Source: Hylemonella gracilis str. Niagara R (lineage in GTDB: Bacteria > Pseudomonadota > Gammaproteobacteria > Burkholderiales > Burkholderiaceae_C). From it: DNA of 64,000 nt. The stretch is from positions 3,198,311 through 3,262,310 of the forward strand of contig NZ_JEMG01000001.1 of assembly GCF_000600295.1 (NCBI RefSeq), given 5' to 3'. Below are positions 27,640 through 36,246 of this stretch, one piece after another. Both the position numbers and the translations under genes were made by a program. Below the pieces are notes generated by a model. It was not told the DNA's origin, ran no database searches, and was given only the letters and a program-made list of their open reading frames with translations. Numbering within the stretch: position 1 is the first letter of the stretch; every line of letters starts with the position of its first letter.

Positions 27640-29354
27640 AGATCGTCACCCGTGATGTCCCGCCGCGCACGGCCTGGGCCCTGGAACAGGCCGGCGTGCA
27701 TCCCTTGCTGGCGCGTCTCTACGCCGCCCGGGGCGTGCGCGACAGGGAAGAACTGGACGACACATTGGCCCGCCTGCTGCCGCCCGCCACGCTCAAGGGT
27801 GCGACCGAAGCCGCCACGCTGCTGGCCGATGCGATCCAGCGGGACCACAAGCTCTGCATCGTGGCCGACTACGACTGCGACGGCGCCACCGCCTGCGCCG
27901 TGGGCATCCGCGGCTTGCGCATGCTGGGCGCGCGGCATGTGCATTACCTCGTGCCTGACCGGGTGGTGGACGGCTACGGCCTCACACCCCCGATCAGCCG
28001 GCGCGTGAAGGACAGTGGCGCGGACCTGCTGATCACCGTGGACAACGGCATTGCCAGCGTGGACGGCGTGGCGCTGGCGCGCGAACTTGGCATGCAGGTG
28101 CTGGTGACGGACCACCACCTGCCCGGCGCTGAATTGCCGCAGGCCGATGTCATCGTGAACCCCAACCAGCCTGGTTGCACGTTCGAGAGCAAGCACATGG
28201 CGGGCGTGGGGGTGATGTTCTACGTGCTGCTGGCGCTGCGCGCGGAGCTGCGCGCCCGCGGTGTGCTGGATCCGGCCACGCAGCCCAAGCTCGACGCCCT
28301 GCTGCCCCTGGTCGCGCTTGGCACCGTGGCCGATGTGGTGAAGCTCGACGCCAACAACCGCCGCCTGGTCGCGCAAGGCCTCAAACGCATCCGCGCCCAG
28401 TCCATGCCCGAGGGCCTGCGGGCGCTGTTCCAGATCGCCAGCCGCGACCCCACGCGCGCCAGCGCCTTTGACTTCGGGTTCGCGCTCGGCCCGCGCATCA
28501 ACGCGGCGGGCCGGCTGGCCGACATGACGCTGGGCATCGAGCTGCTGCTGACCGACGACGCCAGCCGCGCCGACGAACTCGCTCGCCTGCTCGACGGCAT
28601 CAACCGCGAACGGCGCGAAATCGAGGGCGACATGCGGGCGCAAGCGATGGACATCGTCGAACAGCTTTACGATCCTGAGAAAGAAGCACCCAGCGCACTC
28701 TGTGTCTACGACCCCGATTTCCACGAGGGCGTGGTCGGCATCGTCGCCGCGCGACTCAAGGACAAGCTGCACCGCCCCAGCTTCGTCTTCGCGGCCAGCC
28801 GGGCACCGGGGCACGAGGGCGAGCTGAAGGGTTCGGGCCGCTCCATCCCCGGTTTTCACCTGCGCGACGCGCTGGACTTGGTGTCCAAGCGCCATCCCGG
28901 CGTGCTGCTGCGCTTTGGTGGACACGCCATGGCGGCGGGCTGCACCATCGCCCAGTCACATTTCGAGGTGTTCGAGCGGGCCTTGGACGAAGTCGCCCGG
29001 GAATGGCTGGACGCCGCCACCCTGACACGCCGCATCGAGACCGACGGCGCGCTGCCACCCGAATACCGCCGCACGGACATCGTGGACGCCCTGGCCCGCG
29101 AGGTCTGGGGCCAGGGTTTCGCGCCGCCCACCTTCGGCGAGGAGGTGGAAGTGCTTTCGCAACGCCTGGTGGCCGAGAAGCACTTGGCGCTCAAGCTGCG
29201 GCACCAGGGCCAGCCGGTGGACGGCATCTGGTTCGGTCGCGCCGAACCCCTGCCCCCCGCACGCAAGCGGGTCAAGCTGGCGTTTCGCCTGGAAGCCGAT
29301 GAATGGCAGGGTGTGCGACGACTGCGTTTCCTGATCGAAGGCGCCGAACTCTAG
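27636..29354 (+). CDS. recJ: Single-stranded-DNA-specific 5'-3' exonuclease RecJ
   Basis: A 572-residue DHH-family nuclease that resects 5' ends in recombination and repair and works in mismatch and base-excision repair. Metal-binding motifs are DYDCDG (Asp78, Asp80, Asp82), VDNGIAS, TDHH (Asp159, His160, His161) and the DHHA1 domain with GSGRSIPGFHLRDAL and FGGHAMAAGC. The C-terminal OB-like domain is present and the length is normal. The ATG overlaps the end of the rpfE-like gene by 4 bp. Confidence 0.97.
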   Translation: MKIVTRDVPPRTAWALEQAGVHPLLARLYAARGVRDREELDDTLARLLPPATLKGATEAATLLADAIQRDHKLCIVADYDCDGATACAVGIRGLRMLGARHVHYLVPDRVVDGYGLTPPISRRVKDSGADLLITVDNGIASVDGVALARELGMQVLVTDHHLPGAELPQADVIVNPNQPGCTFESKHMAGVGVMFYVLLALRAELRARGVLDPATQPKLDALLPLVALGTVADVVKLDANNRRLVAQGLKRIRAQSMPEGLRALFQIASRDPTRASAFDFGFALGPRINAAGRLADMTLGIELLLTDDASRADELARLLDGINRERREIEGDMRAQAMDIVEQLYDPEKEAPSALCVYDPDFHEGVVGIVAARLKDKLHRPSFVFAASRAPGHEGELKGSGRSIPGFHLRDALDLVSKRHPGVLLRFGGHAMAAGCTIAQSHFEVFERALDEVAREWLDAATLTRRIETDGALPPEYRRTDIVDALAREVWGQGFAPPTFGEEVEVLSQRLVAEKHLALKLRHQGQPVDGIWFGRAEPLPPARKRVKLAFRLEADEWQGVRRLRFLIEGAEL

Positions 29355-29485
29355 CCCGCCACGGGTCCAGCCTCCACCGGCGCTGCGGATTCGGCCAGAC
29401 GGGTATGCCCTTCCCCCATTGCTGGGATGGACCCCGCCCGCCTTCAAATTTAGAGTGTTCGGATTTGCGCGTCATCCGGCACTTC

Positions 29486-30733
29486 ATGAACCTCCACTCG
29501 CCGACCCACCTGATGAGGGAGCTTCCCCGCCCGGCGAACCAGGCGTTGGCCGACTGCGCCCCTGATCTGACCGCCATGTCGCCCCCCGCAGCTGCCCGCC
29601 CCAGATCGCAACCGCCCACGGAGCGGGCGCGCGCGCATTGGCTGGTGCGCATGAACTATTCCAATCGGTTCTTCGTCTGCGCCCTGCTGGGCCTGCCCCT
29701 GGGCGCGCACCTGATCGACATCGATGCCCCCCTCTGGCTCTGGGCCCTGCTGATCACACAGTTCTACATTTACCCGCATCTGCTGTACTGGCGCGCGCGC
29801 ACCGCACGCGACCAGTTGCGCGCGGAAATGCCGCACCTGCTGCTGGACTGCGCGGCCAGCGGAGCCTGGGCGGCGGGCCTGGGCTTTCCAACCTGGCTCA
29901 GCTTCGTGCTGTTCGCCTGCAACAACATCAATTTCGTCGCTTTCTACGGCGGGCACGCAGGCGTGCCCCGGCTGGTCGGGGCCATGGGCCTCGGCGCCGC
30001 GGTGGTCTGGTTCAGCGGCCTGCATTACCCACTGAACCCGCACACCGGGGTCGCGGCCACGGTGCTGTCCATGGTGGCGCTCACCCTCTACTTGGTCGCC
30101 TTCGGGCACACCGGCCACCAGCGGGCCCTGGCCTGGCGCAAAAGCAATCTGAAACTGCGCGAGCAATACCAGAAGATCAATGCCCTGCAAGCCCGGTTGC
30201 GGGAACAGGCCGTGCGGGATCCGCTCACCGGCCTGTACAACCGCCGCCATCTGGGCGAGGTGCTCGAACCTGAGCTGGCGCGTTGCCGCGCCGCACGCTC
30301 CTCGCTGGCCGTGCTGCTGGTGGATGTCGATCACTTCAAGTGCATCAACGACACCCGAGGCCATGCCGTTGGCGATCTCGTGCTGCAGAACCTGGCCCAG
30401 CTGATGCAACGCCATGTGCGCGCGCAGGACATGGTGTTCCGGTATGGCGGCGAGGAATTCCTGCTGCTGCTGCCCGACATCTCGCTGGACACCGCGACCC
30501 AGCGCGCCGAGGCGTTGCGCACGGCCTTCTGCCAGACGCCCTTGCGCGTGAGCGGCAAGGATACGCCCCCGCTGACTGTCACCCTGTCCTGCGGCGTCGC
30601 GGCCTTCCCGCTGCATGCTGACCAGGGAGAGGCCCTGATCAGTTGCGCCGACCAGGCCTTGTACGCGGCGAAACGGCAGGGCCGCAACCGCACCCAGGTC
30701 TGGCCACCTATGATGCATGCGGCGTGCGGGTGA
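29486..30733 (+). CDS. MASE2-GGDEF diguanylate cyclase
   Basis: A 415-residue membrane protein that should make cyclic di-GMP. Five or six hydrophobic segments from about residue 60 to 220 match the MASE2 sensor domain (YPHLLYWRARTARDQLRAEMPHLLLD). A short coiled coil leads into a GGDEF domain with the active-site motif GGEEF (residues 321-325), and RAQD lies exactly five residues before it as the product-inhibition site, so the enzyme looks active and feedback-regulated. The start is uncertain: ATG at 29486, 29513 or 29576 are all possible and none has a strong ribosome-binding site. It converges on a chemoreceptor gene. Confidence 0.9.
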   Translation: MNLHSPTHLMRELPRPANQALADCAPDLTAMSPPAAARPRSQPPTERARAHWLVRMNYSNRFFVCALLGLPLGAHLIDIDAPLWLWALLITQFYIYPHLLYWRARTARDQLRAEMPHLLLDCAASGAWAAGLGFPTWLSFVLFACNNINFVAFYGGHAGVPRLVGAMGLGAAVVWFSGLHYPLNPHTGVAATVLSMVALTLYLVAFGHTGHQRALAWRKSNLKLREQYQKINALQARLREQAVRDPLTGLYNRRHLGEVLEPELARCRAARSSLAVLLVDVDHFKCINDTRGHAVGDLVLQNLAQLMQRHVRAQDMVFRYGGEEFLLLLPDISLDTATQRAEALRTAFCQTPLRVSGKDTPPLTVTLSCGVAAFPLHADQGEALISCADQALYAAKRQGRNRTQVWPPMMHAACG

Positions 30734-30746
30734 AGGGCCGTTTCAC

Positions 30747-32468
30747 TCAGAACAGGCCCCAGCCGTCCTTCTCTTCCACCTTGCCAGCGCCGCCGTGGCC
30801 CAACTGCCGGGCCGGCGCGCGTTGGGTGGGTGCGGATGTCGCGACCGGTTTCGGCTTGGCCCCAGACAAAGCGGCCGCAGGCGCCTTCGGTGTCACTTGC
30901 GGCGCCTCGGCAGCCTGCTGCTGAACCTGGAACACCGCCACCACTTCGGCCAGGCGTCGCGCCTGATCACGCAGGGACGCGGCAGCCGCGCCGGACTCCT
31001 CCACCAGCGCCGCGTTCTGCTGCGTGACCTGGTCCAGGTTGGTGACGGCCTGGTTCACCTGCTTGATGCCATCGCGCTGCTCGGCGGCGGCGGCGGTGAT
31101 TTCGCCGATCAGGTCGGACACCCGCCGCACGCCAGAGACGATCTCCTCCATGCTCTTGCCGGCCTGCGCCACCTGGATCGAACCCATCTGCACCGCGTCC
31201 ACCGAGTTGCCGATCAGGCCCTTGATTTCCTTGGCGGCCTCGGCGCTGCGCTGCGCGAGGCTGCGCACCTCGCCCGCCACCACCGCGAAACCCCGCCCCT
31301 GTTCGCCCGCGCGCGCTGCCTCCACCGCCGCGTTCAGCGCCAGGATATTGGTCTGGAAGGCGATGCCGTCGATCACGCCGATGATGTCGTTGATCTTGGT
31401 CGACGCGTCGGTGATCAGCTTCATGCTTTGGATCACCTGCTGCACCACATTGCCGCCTTCCTGGGCCGAAACTGCTGCCTTGGAGGCCAATTGATTGGCC
31501 TGGGTGGCGGTGTCGGCCGATTGCCCCACGGTGGAGGTGAACTCCTGCAGACTGGCTGCGGTCTGCTCCAGATTGGCCGCCATCTGCTCGGTGCGGGCGG
31601 ACAGGTCGGTGTTGCCACTGGCGATTTCACCCGAGGCCGCGCTGACCGATTCCACGCTGGACCGCACTTCGGCGATCAGGCCGCGCAGGCGCTCGGCCAT
31701 GGTGGCGGTGGCGCGCAGGAGGTTGCCGAATTCGTCGGTGCGCCGGACGATGACCGTGACGGTCAGATCCCCGCTGGCGATTGCCTCCGTCACCTTGACC
31801 GCATGCGCCAGCGGCTTGGTGATGGCGCTGATCAGGTACATCGCAAGCAAGATGCCAAGCACGACGATCACGGCCGCGCAGACGAAGGCAATGATCAGCA
31901 GTCGCGTCTGCGCCGCCTCAGCCTCGGCCACGGCGGCGTCGCGGCTCTTTTCCTGGACCTGGACAAACTTGTTGATCGCGCCGATGTAGGCGGCGGCGCG
32001 CGGCTTGTATTCCTTCTCCACGAAAGCCTGTCGAGCGGCCATGTCGGCGCCCTGGTTGATCATTTCGTTGATCTTGGGCGACAGGCCACGGACTTCGGCG
32101 CGTATGGCCGCCACCGCCTCCAGCGCTGCTTTCTCCTCGGGTGTGTCAACTTCCTTGTTGATCTTTTCCTGCACAGGATTCAGGCTGGCCGTGATGGCGG
32201 CCACCTTGTCGCTCAGGATCTGCGTCAGGGTTGGATCGGCGGACACCATGCGCCCCATGGACATGTCCATGGCGCTTTCCGCCCGGTCACGCCAGTGCGT
32301 GGCGATGGTGATGCGGCCCTCGGCCGTGCGCACTTGTTGCAGCGCGCTGTCGGCCAAATGCTCGAAGCGCAGCAGCGTCACCACCGACAGCGTCAACAGG
32401 GACAGTATCAATAACAGCACGGTGGCCCACAGTTTGTGGGCCACGCGCAGGTCGTCGAAGAATTTCAT
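30747..32468 (-). CDS. Methyl-accepting chemotaxis protein
   Basis: A 573-residue chemoreceptor. TM1 is about residues 12-32, the periplasmic four-helix-bundle ligand domain about 33-190, TM2 about 191-215, then a HAMP domain and the signalling hairpin with the invariant tip [26 protein letters not shown]. Pro- and Ala-rich C-terminal sequence ends in GWGLF, which fits the xWxxF pattern of the CheR/CheB docking pentapeptide. A similar tail ends the second receptor at 41896-43653. The ligand is unknown. A TTGACA-type promoter lies just upstream. Confidence 0.95.
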   Translation of the reverse strand: MKFFDDLRVAHKLWATVLLLILSLLTLSVVTLLRFEHLADSALQQVRTAEGRITIATHWRDRAESAMDMSMGRMVSADPTLTQILSDKVAAITASLNPVQEKINKEVDTPEEKAALEAVAAIRAEVRGLSPKINEMINQGADMAARQAFVEKEYKPRAAAYIGAINKFVQVQEKSRDAAVAEAEAAQTRLLIIAFVCAAVIVVLGILLAMYLISAITKPLAHAVKVTEAIASGDLTVTVIVRRTDEFGNLLRATATMAERLRGLIAEVRSSVESVSAASGEIASGNTDLSARTEQMAANLEQTAASLQEFTSTVGQSADTATQANQLASKAAVSAQEGGNVVQQVIQSMKLITDASTKINDIIGVIDGIAFQTNILALNAAVEAARAGEQGRGFAVVAGEVRSLAQRSAEAAKEIKGLIGNSVDAVQMGSIQVAQAGKSMEEIVSGVRRVSDLIGEITAAAAEQRDGIKQVNQAVTNLDQVTQQNAALVEESGAAAASLRDQARRLAEVVAVFQVQQQAAEAPQVTPKAPAAALSGAKPKPVATSAPTQRAPARQLGHGGAGKVEEKDGWGLF

Positions 32469-32491
32469 GAGCCTTGCTCTCTTGGTTGGAA

Positions 32492-32520
32492 TTTATTGAC
32501 TTGCAGGCATGGGTTGTCAA
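32492..32520 (-). promoter_or_regulatory. Candidate promoter of the chemoreceptor gene at 30747-32468
   Basis: On the minus strand TTGACA (32520-32515) and AATAAA (32497-32492) are separated by 17 bp, a good sigma-70 layout. It lies about 25 bp before the start codon, with AGCAAGG as a plausible ribosome-binding site. Confidence 0.5.
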
Positions 32521-32673
32521 TTTCTATGAGCAGCCCGCCGTGCGCCGCCCCATCGTGTGCGGTGGCGCCCAGGCAGGGCTTTTTCATCCCTTTGCTCCTG
32601 TCTACTCTGATTTCGACGCGCCGCCTGAAATCTGTAACTCAACCCTGCTGCCAAGCGGACGGGGTCTGCCCTC

Positions 32674-32679
32674 TAGAAT
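32674..32679 (+). promoter_or_regulatory. -10-like hexamer close to the PHP gene start
   Basis: TAGAAT lies 6 nt before the ATG at 32686. No Shine-Dalgarno sequence is present between them, which suggests a leaderless or nearly leaderless mRNA. A matching -35 box was not found. Confidence 0.4.
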
Positions 32680-32685
32680 CTCGCC

Positions 32686-33543
32686 ATGGCCTCCTATCTG
32701 AATGCCGATCTTCATTGCCATTCCGTGGCCTCCGACGGCACCCTCAGCCCGGAGGCCTTGGCACGGCGGGCCAAATCGGCGGGCGTGGAGTTGTGGGCCC
32801 TGACCGACCACGATGAAGTCAGTGGCCAGCAGCGCGCCCTGGAGGCGGCCCGCGCCGAAGACCTGCCCTATCTGACGGGCGTGGAAATCTCCATCACCTT
32901 CGCCGGCCAGACCGTGCACATCGTCGGCCTGGGTTTCGACGCGGCGGACAGCCGTCTGGTCGAAGGATTGCGCCAGACCCGTGGCGGACGCGGCGAACGG
33001 GCCCGCGAAATGAGCGCGCAGCTGGCACAGGCCGGCATTCCGGGCGCCTACGAGGGTGCGTTGAAGTACGTGGGCAATCCGGAACTCATCTCGCGCACGC
33101 ATTTCGCACGCTATCTGGTGGAAGCCGGCGTCTGCGCGGACACCAACGAAGTCTTCCGTCGTTACCTGACAGAGGGCAAGCCGGGTTACATCCCGCACCG
33201 CTGGGCCTCGCTGAGCGACGCCGTGGGCTGGATCACCGACGCCGGCGGCGCGGCCGTCATCGCCCACCCGGGGCGCTACAAATTCACCCCCAACGAGGAG
33301 TACGCCCTGTTCTCCGAATTCAAGCAACATGGCGGCGCGGGTGTCGAAGTCGTGACGGGCAGCCACCTGCCCAGCGAATACGGCAAGTACGCCGACATGG
33401 CCCAGGAATTCGGCCTGGCCGCCTCGCGGGGCAGCGATTTCCACAGCCCCGACGAATCCCGCATTGATCTGGGCGCCCTGCCCTACCTGCCTGGCCAGCT
33501 CACGCCCGTCTGGGAATTGCTGACCGAGCGCATCCACCACTGA
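32686..33543 (+). CDS. PHP domain phosphoesterase (3',5'-nucleoside bisphosphate phosphatase / RNase AM type)
   Basis: A 285-residue PHP-fold metalloenzyme. Metal ligands are seen in DLHCHS (His10, His12), LTDHDE (Asp41, His42), ISRTHFARYLV, AHPGRY and GSDFHSP. Close relatives (YciV/TrpH family) hydrolyse 3',5'-bisphosphonucleotides and trim RNA 5' ends. It begins a co-directional row with an EamA transporter (12-bp gap), a YciO-like gene, a site-2 protease and trpS, an order often kept in Burkholderiales. Exact substrate is inferred from the family. Confidence 0.88.
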   Translation: MASYLNADLHCHSVASDGTLSPEALARRAKSAGVELWALTDHDEVSGQQRALEAARAEDLPYLTGVEISITFAGQTVHIVGLGFDAADSRLVEGLRQTRGGRGERAREMSAQLAQAGIPGAYEGALKYVGNPELISRTHFARYLVEAGVCADTNEVFRRYLTEGKPGYIPHRWASLSDAVGWITDAGGAAVIAHPGRYKFTPNEEYALFSEFKQHGGAGVEVVTGSHLPSEYGKYADMAQEFGLAASRGSDFHSPDESRIDLGALPYLPGQLTPVWELLTERIHH

Positions 33544-33555
33544 CCCCCTCTTTCC

Positions 33556-34488
33556 ATGACCTCTTTTCTTGCCCGCCGCAACACGGTCGGCGGCATGCTG
33601 CTGGCGCTGGCCGCGCTGGCCTGCTTCGCCACGTTGGACACCTCGGCCAAGATCGTCGCCCTCACCCTGCCCGTGCTGCTGGGCCTGTGGTTCCGCTACA
33701 TCTTCCAGGCCGTGCTGACCACGGTCGTGATGCTGCCCCAGCGGGGCCGCGCCATCTTCCACACGCGGCATCCCGGCCTGCATGTGCTGCGCGGTGCCCT
33801 GCTCGCGGTCACCAGCCTGCTGACATTCCTCAGTGTGAAGTACATGCCCGTGGGGGAATTCACCGCCATCGCCATGATCGCGCCCCTGGTGGTCACGTTG
33901 CTGGCGGCCACGCTTTTGGGTGAATATGTCTCGCGCCTGCGCTGGACGCTGGTGGCGGGCGGTTTCATCGGCACGCTCATCATCATCCGCCCCGGTGGTG
34001 ACCTGTTCGGCTGGCATGTCTTGCTGCCCTTGATCCAGGTCGGCACGCATTCGGCCTTCCAGCTCCTGACCGGCAAGATGGTGAAAACCGAGGACGCCGT
34101 GACCATGCACTTCTACACCGGCTGGGTCGGCGCCCTCCTGGCCTCGCTGGCCCTGCCCTTCATCTGGGTCACGCCGCAGACCCTGCCCGAATGGGGCGCG
34201 CTGGTCTTGATGGGGCTGACGGGCACCATCGGCCACTTCGCGCTCATCCAGGCCTATCGGCGCGCGCCCGCGTCCACGCTGATGCCCCTGATGTATGTGC
34301 AGATCGCCTTCGCCATGTTCGCGGGCTGGCTCGTCTTCGGCCACTTCGCAGACGGCTGGGGCTTGCTGGGCATGCTGATGATCGCCACGTGCGGCGCCGC
34401 CAGCGCCTGGCTGGCGCTGCGCGAAAAACCGCCGCAGCGTTCCAAGGATTTCCAGAACAGCGCGCTGCGCGAGCCGATGGAAGTTTGA
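33556..34488 (+). CDS. DMT superfamily (EamA) transporter
   Basis: A 310-residue inner-membrane protein with about ten TM helices arranged as two EamA repeats. The first repeat begins at FATLDTSAKIVALTLPVLLGLWFRYIFQ and the second at HSAFQLLTGKMVKTED. Family members export amino acids, purines or other metabolites; substrate unknown. It lies 12 bp after the PHP gene and 34 bp before the YciO-like gene, so an operon is likely. The C-terminal cytoplasmic tail is Lys/Gln-rich. Confidence 0.9.
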   Translation: MTSFLARRNTVGGMLLALAALACFATLDTSAKIVALTLPVLLGLWFRYIFQAVLTTVVMLPQRGRAIFHTRHPGLHVLRGALLAVTSLLTFLSVKYMPVGEFTAIAMIAPLVVTLLAATLLGEYVSRLRWTLVAGGFIGTLIIIRPGGDLFGWHVLLPLIQVGTHSAFQLLTGKMVKTEDAVTMHFYTGWVGALLASLALPFIWVTPQTLPEWGALVLMGLTGTIGHFALIQAYRRAPASTLMPLMYVQIAFAMFAGWLVFGHFADGWGLLGMLMIATCGAASAWLALREKPPQRSKDFQNSALREPMEV

Positions 34489-34522
34489 ACCGGACCCTCT
34501 ACGCACCGCAGCCCCACCATCC

Positions 34523-35146
34523 ATGGCCCAGTTTTTCGAACTCCACCCCGAGAACCCACAGCAGCGCCTGCTCAAGCAGGCGGTCGCCCTGCTTGCGTCT
34601 GGCCAGGTGCTGGCCGTGCCCACCGACTCCTGTTACGCCCTGGTCTGCCACCTCGACGACAAGGCCGCCGCCGAACGCCTGCGCGCGATTCGGCGCATCG
34701 ACGACAAGCACCACCTGACGCTCCTATGCCGCGACTTGTCGGAACTGGCGAACTACGCGCGCGTGGACAACCGCCAGTACCGCCTGCTCAAGGCCGCGAC
34801 GCCAGGGCCCTGGGCCTTCATCCTCGAAGCCAGCAAGGAAGTGCCACGCCGCCTGAGCCACCCGGCGCGCAAGACCATCGGTTTGCGCGTGCCGGACCAC
34901 AAGGTGCTGCAGGAACTGCTGACGCTGCATGACGCGCCCTTGCTGGCGACCACGCTGATCCCGGCCGGCGAGACCGAGCCGCTGAACGACGCCGAGGAGA
35001 TCCGCGCGCGTTACCAGCACGAACTGGCCGCCGTGATCGACGCCGGGGCCTGCCCGCTGGAGCCGACCACGGTGATCGACCTCACTGGCGACGAGCCCGA
35101 AATCATCCGGCGTGGGCGGGGCGATCCGGCGGTGCTGGGGTTGTGA
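34523..35146 (+). CDS. YciO/Sua5/YrdC family protein
   Basis: A 207-residue protein with the YrdC fold: PTDSCYALVCHL near the N-terminus, KHHLTLLCRDLSELANYA, then TPGPWAFILEA and the KTIGLRVPDH segment. It resembles YciO more than TsaC/Sua5 because the usual KR.....P substrate loop is changed (RIDDKHHLTL) and there is no C-terminal Sua5 domain. TsaC makes threonylcarbamoyl-AMP for tRNA t6A; whether YciO does so in cells is not established. It is followed by a 388-bp gap rich in inverted repeats. Confidence 0.85.
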   Translation: MAQFFELHPENPQQRLLKQAVALLASGQVLAVPTDSCYALVCHLDDKAAAERLRAIRRIDDKHHLTLLCRDLSELANYARVDNRQYRLLKAATPGPWAFILEASKEVPRRLSHPARKTIGLRVPDHKVLQELLTLHDAPLLATTLIPAGETEPLNDAEEIRARYQHELAAVIDAGACPLEPTTVIDLTGDEPEIIRRGRGDPAVLGL

Positions 35147-35233
35147 ACTTCGCGCTGCTCTCTTGTTTCACTCAGCATTGACAGATGAGGGTTGGCGCGC
35201 CTCGCGAGGCTCGGGCGGGCAACCGTCCGCCTC

Positions 35234-35264
35234 ATGAGATTAGCTGCGCAAATCAAAATCGGCG
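35234..35264 (+). repeat. Repeat core, copy 1
   Basis: Begins ATGAGATTAGCTGCGCAAAT and continues to AATCGGCG. It matches the reverse complement of 35375-35406 with two substitutions and a 1-nt length difference. The core has an imperfect internal dyad (GATT...AATC). Confidence 0.8.
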
Positions 35265-35351
35265 GCGCGGTCGCCCACCCGCACCTCGCTGGAATCGACC
35301 GGCTAGCACGTGCCACCATGGACGACCCGCACTTGCACACCAGGCCTGTGA

Positions 35352-35435
35352 CAGGCGCGCGGGGCAGGGAATCCCGACGATTTCTGATTTGCGCAGCCAA
35401 TCTCATGGGGAGCGGTTCCCTGCCCCGCGCGCCTG
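35352..35435. repeat. Perfect 20-bp inverted repeat enclosing repeat core copy 2
   Basis: CAGGCGCGCGGGGCAGGGAA at 35352-35371 is the exact reverse complement of 35416-35435. The 44-nt spacer contains the inverted core. Terminal inverted repeats around a conserved core resemble a small non-autonomous palindromic element; no transposase or target duplication is visible. Confidence 0.85.
35375..35406 (-). repeat. Repeat core, copy 2 (inverted)
   Basis: Read on the minus strand it begins ATGAGATTGGCTGCGCAAAT and continues to AATCGTCG. It is inverted relative to copy 1 and lies inside the loop of the 20-bp inverted pair. Confidence 0.8.
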
Positions 35436-35522
35436 CCGCCCCCAGCCAAAGCCCAACCCCTGACTTCACCAACGCAGCAAGGCAAGCCCCAACCCCGCAA
35501 GATTCAGGCATTGCGGGAATGA

Positions 35523-35528
35523 GACAAT
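35523..35528 (+). promoter_or_regulatory. -10-like hexamer close to the site-2 protease start
   Basis: GACAAT lies 6 nt before the GTG at 35535, with only CCCCCC between them, so there is no ribosome-binding site. A leaderless transcript is possible. Confidence 0.35.
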
Positions 35529-35534
35529 CCCCCC

Positions 35535-36215
35535 GTGGATTTCAACAACCTGATTCAAACTGTCCTCATCTACGCCCTGCCCGTGATCTTCGCCATCACG
35601 GTGCACGAAGCGGCCCACGGCTACGCGGCCAAGCGCTTCGGCGACGACACCGCCTGGATGCTCGGGCGCATGACGCTCAACCCGATCAAGCACATCGACC
35701 CGCTCGGCACCTTGCTGATGCCGGTGTTGATCTACTTCGCGACCGCGGGTGCCTTCGTCTTCGGTTACGCCAAGCCCGTGCCGGTGCGCTTCGACCGTCT
35801 GCGCCATCCCAAGCGCGACATGGTCTGGGTCGCACTGGCCGGGCCGGGCGCCAACCTGCTGCAGGCCCTGCTCTGGGCCATCTTGCTGTTCGTGCTGATC
35901 GCCCTGGGCCTGAACACCCAGGCCAGCGAACGTTTCTTCCTCGAGATGTGCCGCGCGGGCGTGCTGGTCAACGTGGTGATGTTCGCCTTCAACCTTTTCC
36001 CGCTGCCGCCCCTGGACGGCGGTCGAGTGCTGGTCGGCCTGCTACCTAACAAGCAGGCCTACTGGCTGGCGCGCGTCGAGCCCTGGGGCTTCTTCATCGT
36101 GCTGGGCCTGGTCATCCTGGGCGTAGTCAGCACGTACTGGATGCAACCCGTGATGCGCCTGACCTACGACTTGCTGGACGTGCTGCTGACGCCCTTCGCC
36201 TACCTGCTGCGCTAA
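35535..36215 (+). CDS. Site-2 protease family (M50) membrane metalloprotease
   Basis: A 226-residue integral-membrane protein of the compact SREBP-like M50 subgroup. The zinc motif is HEAAHG (His24, Glu25, His28) in the first helix region, and the third ligand is the Asp in NLFPLPPLDGGRVL. About five to six TM helices. There is no PDZ domain, unlike RseP. Targets are unknown. The start is GTG, directly after a poly-C stretch with no Shine-Dalgarno. It lies 31 bp ahead of trpS on the same strand. Confidence 0.92.
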   Translation: MDFNNLIQTVLIYALPVIFAITVHEAAHGYAAKRFGDDTAWMLGRMTLNPIKHIDPLGTLLMPVLIYFATAGAFVFGYAKPVPVRFDRLRHPKRDMVWVALAGPGANLLQALLWAILLFVLIALGLNTQASERFFLEMCRAGVLVNVVMFAFNLFPLPPLDGGRVLVGLLPNKQAYWLARVEPWGFFIVLGLVILGVVSTYWMQPVMRLTYDLLDVLLTPFAYLLR

Positions 36216-36246
36216 CCCTCTGACGAACCCTGACGATACCCGCGAC

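Larger units (their letters stand above)
35147..35534. other. 388-bp intergenic region with nested inverted repeats
   Basis: No gene is supported. The stretch holds two inverted copies of a 31-32-bp core (35234-35264 and 35375-35406) and a perfect 20-bp inverted pair (35352-35371 and 35416-35435) that encloses the second core. A short palindrome GCCTCGCGAGGC lies near 35198-35209. The segment around 35436-35534 contains the likely promoter of the site-2 protease gene. Short open frames on the minus strand here merely read through the repeats. Confidence 0.75.

Noticed and set aside
30734-30758. GGGCC...GGCCC inverted repeat at the end of the cyclase gene
   Set aside because: Only 5 bp of stem and it overlaps the convergent chemoreceptor coding end; too weak to call a terminator.
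32602-34623. Minus-strand open frame of 673 codons opposite the PHP and EamA genes
   Set aside because: Low-complexity Gly/His/Gln-rich product with no recognisable family; antisense shadow.
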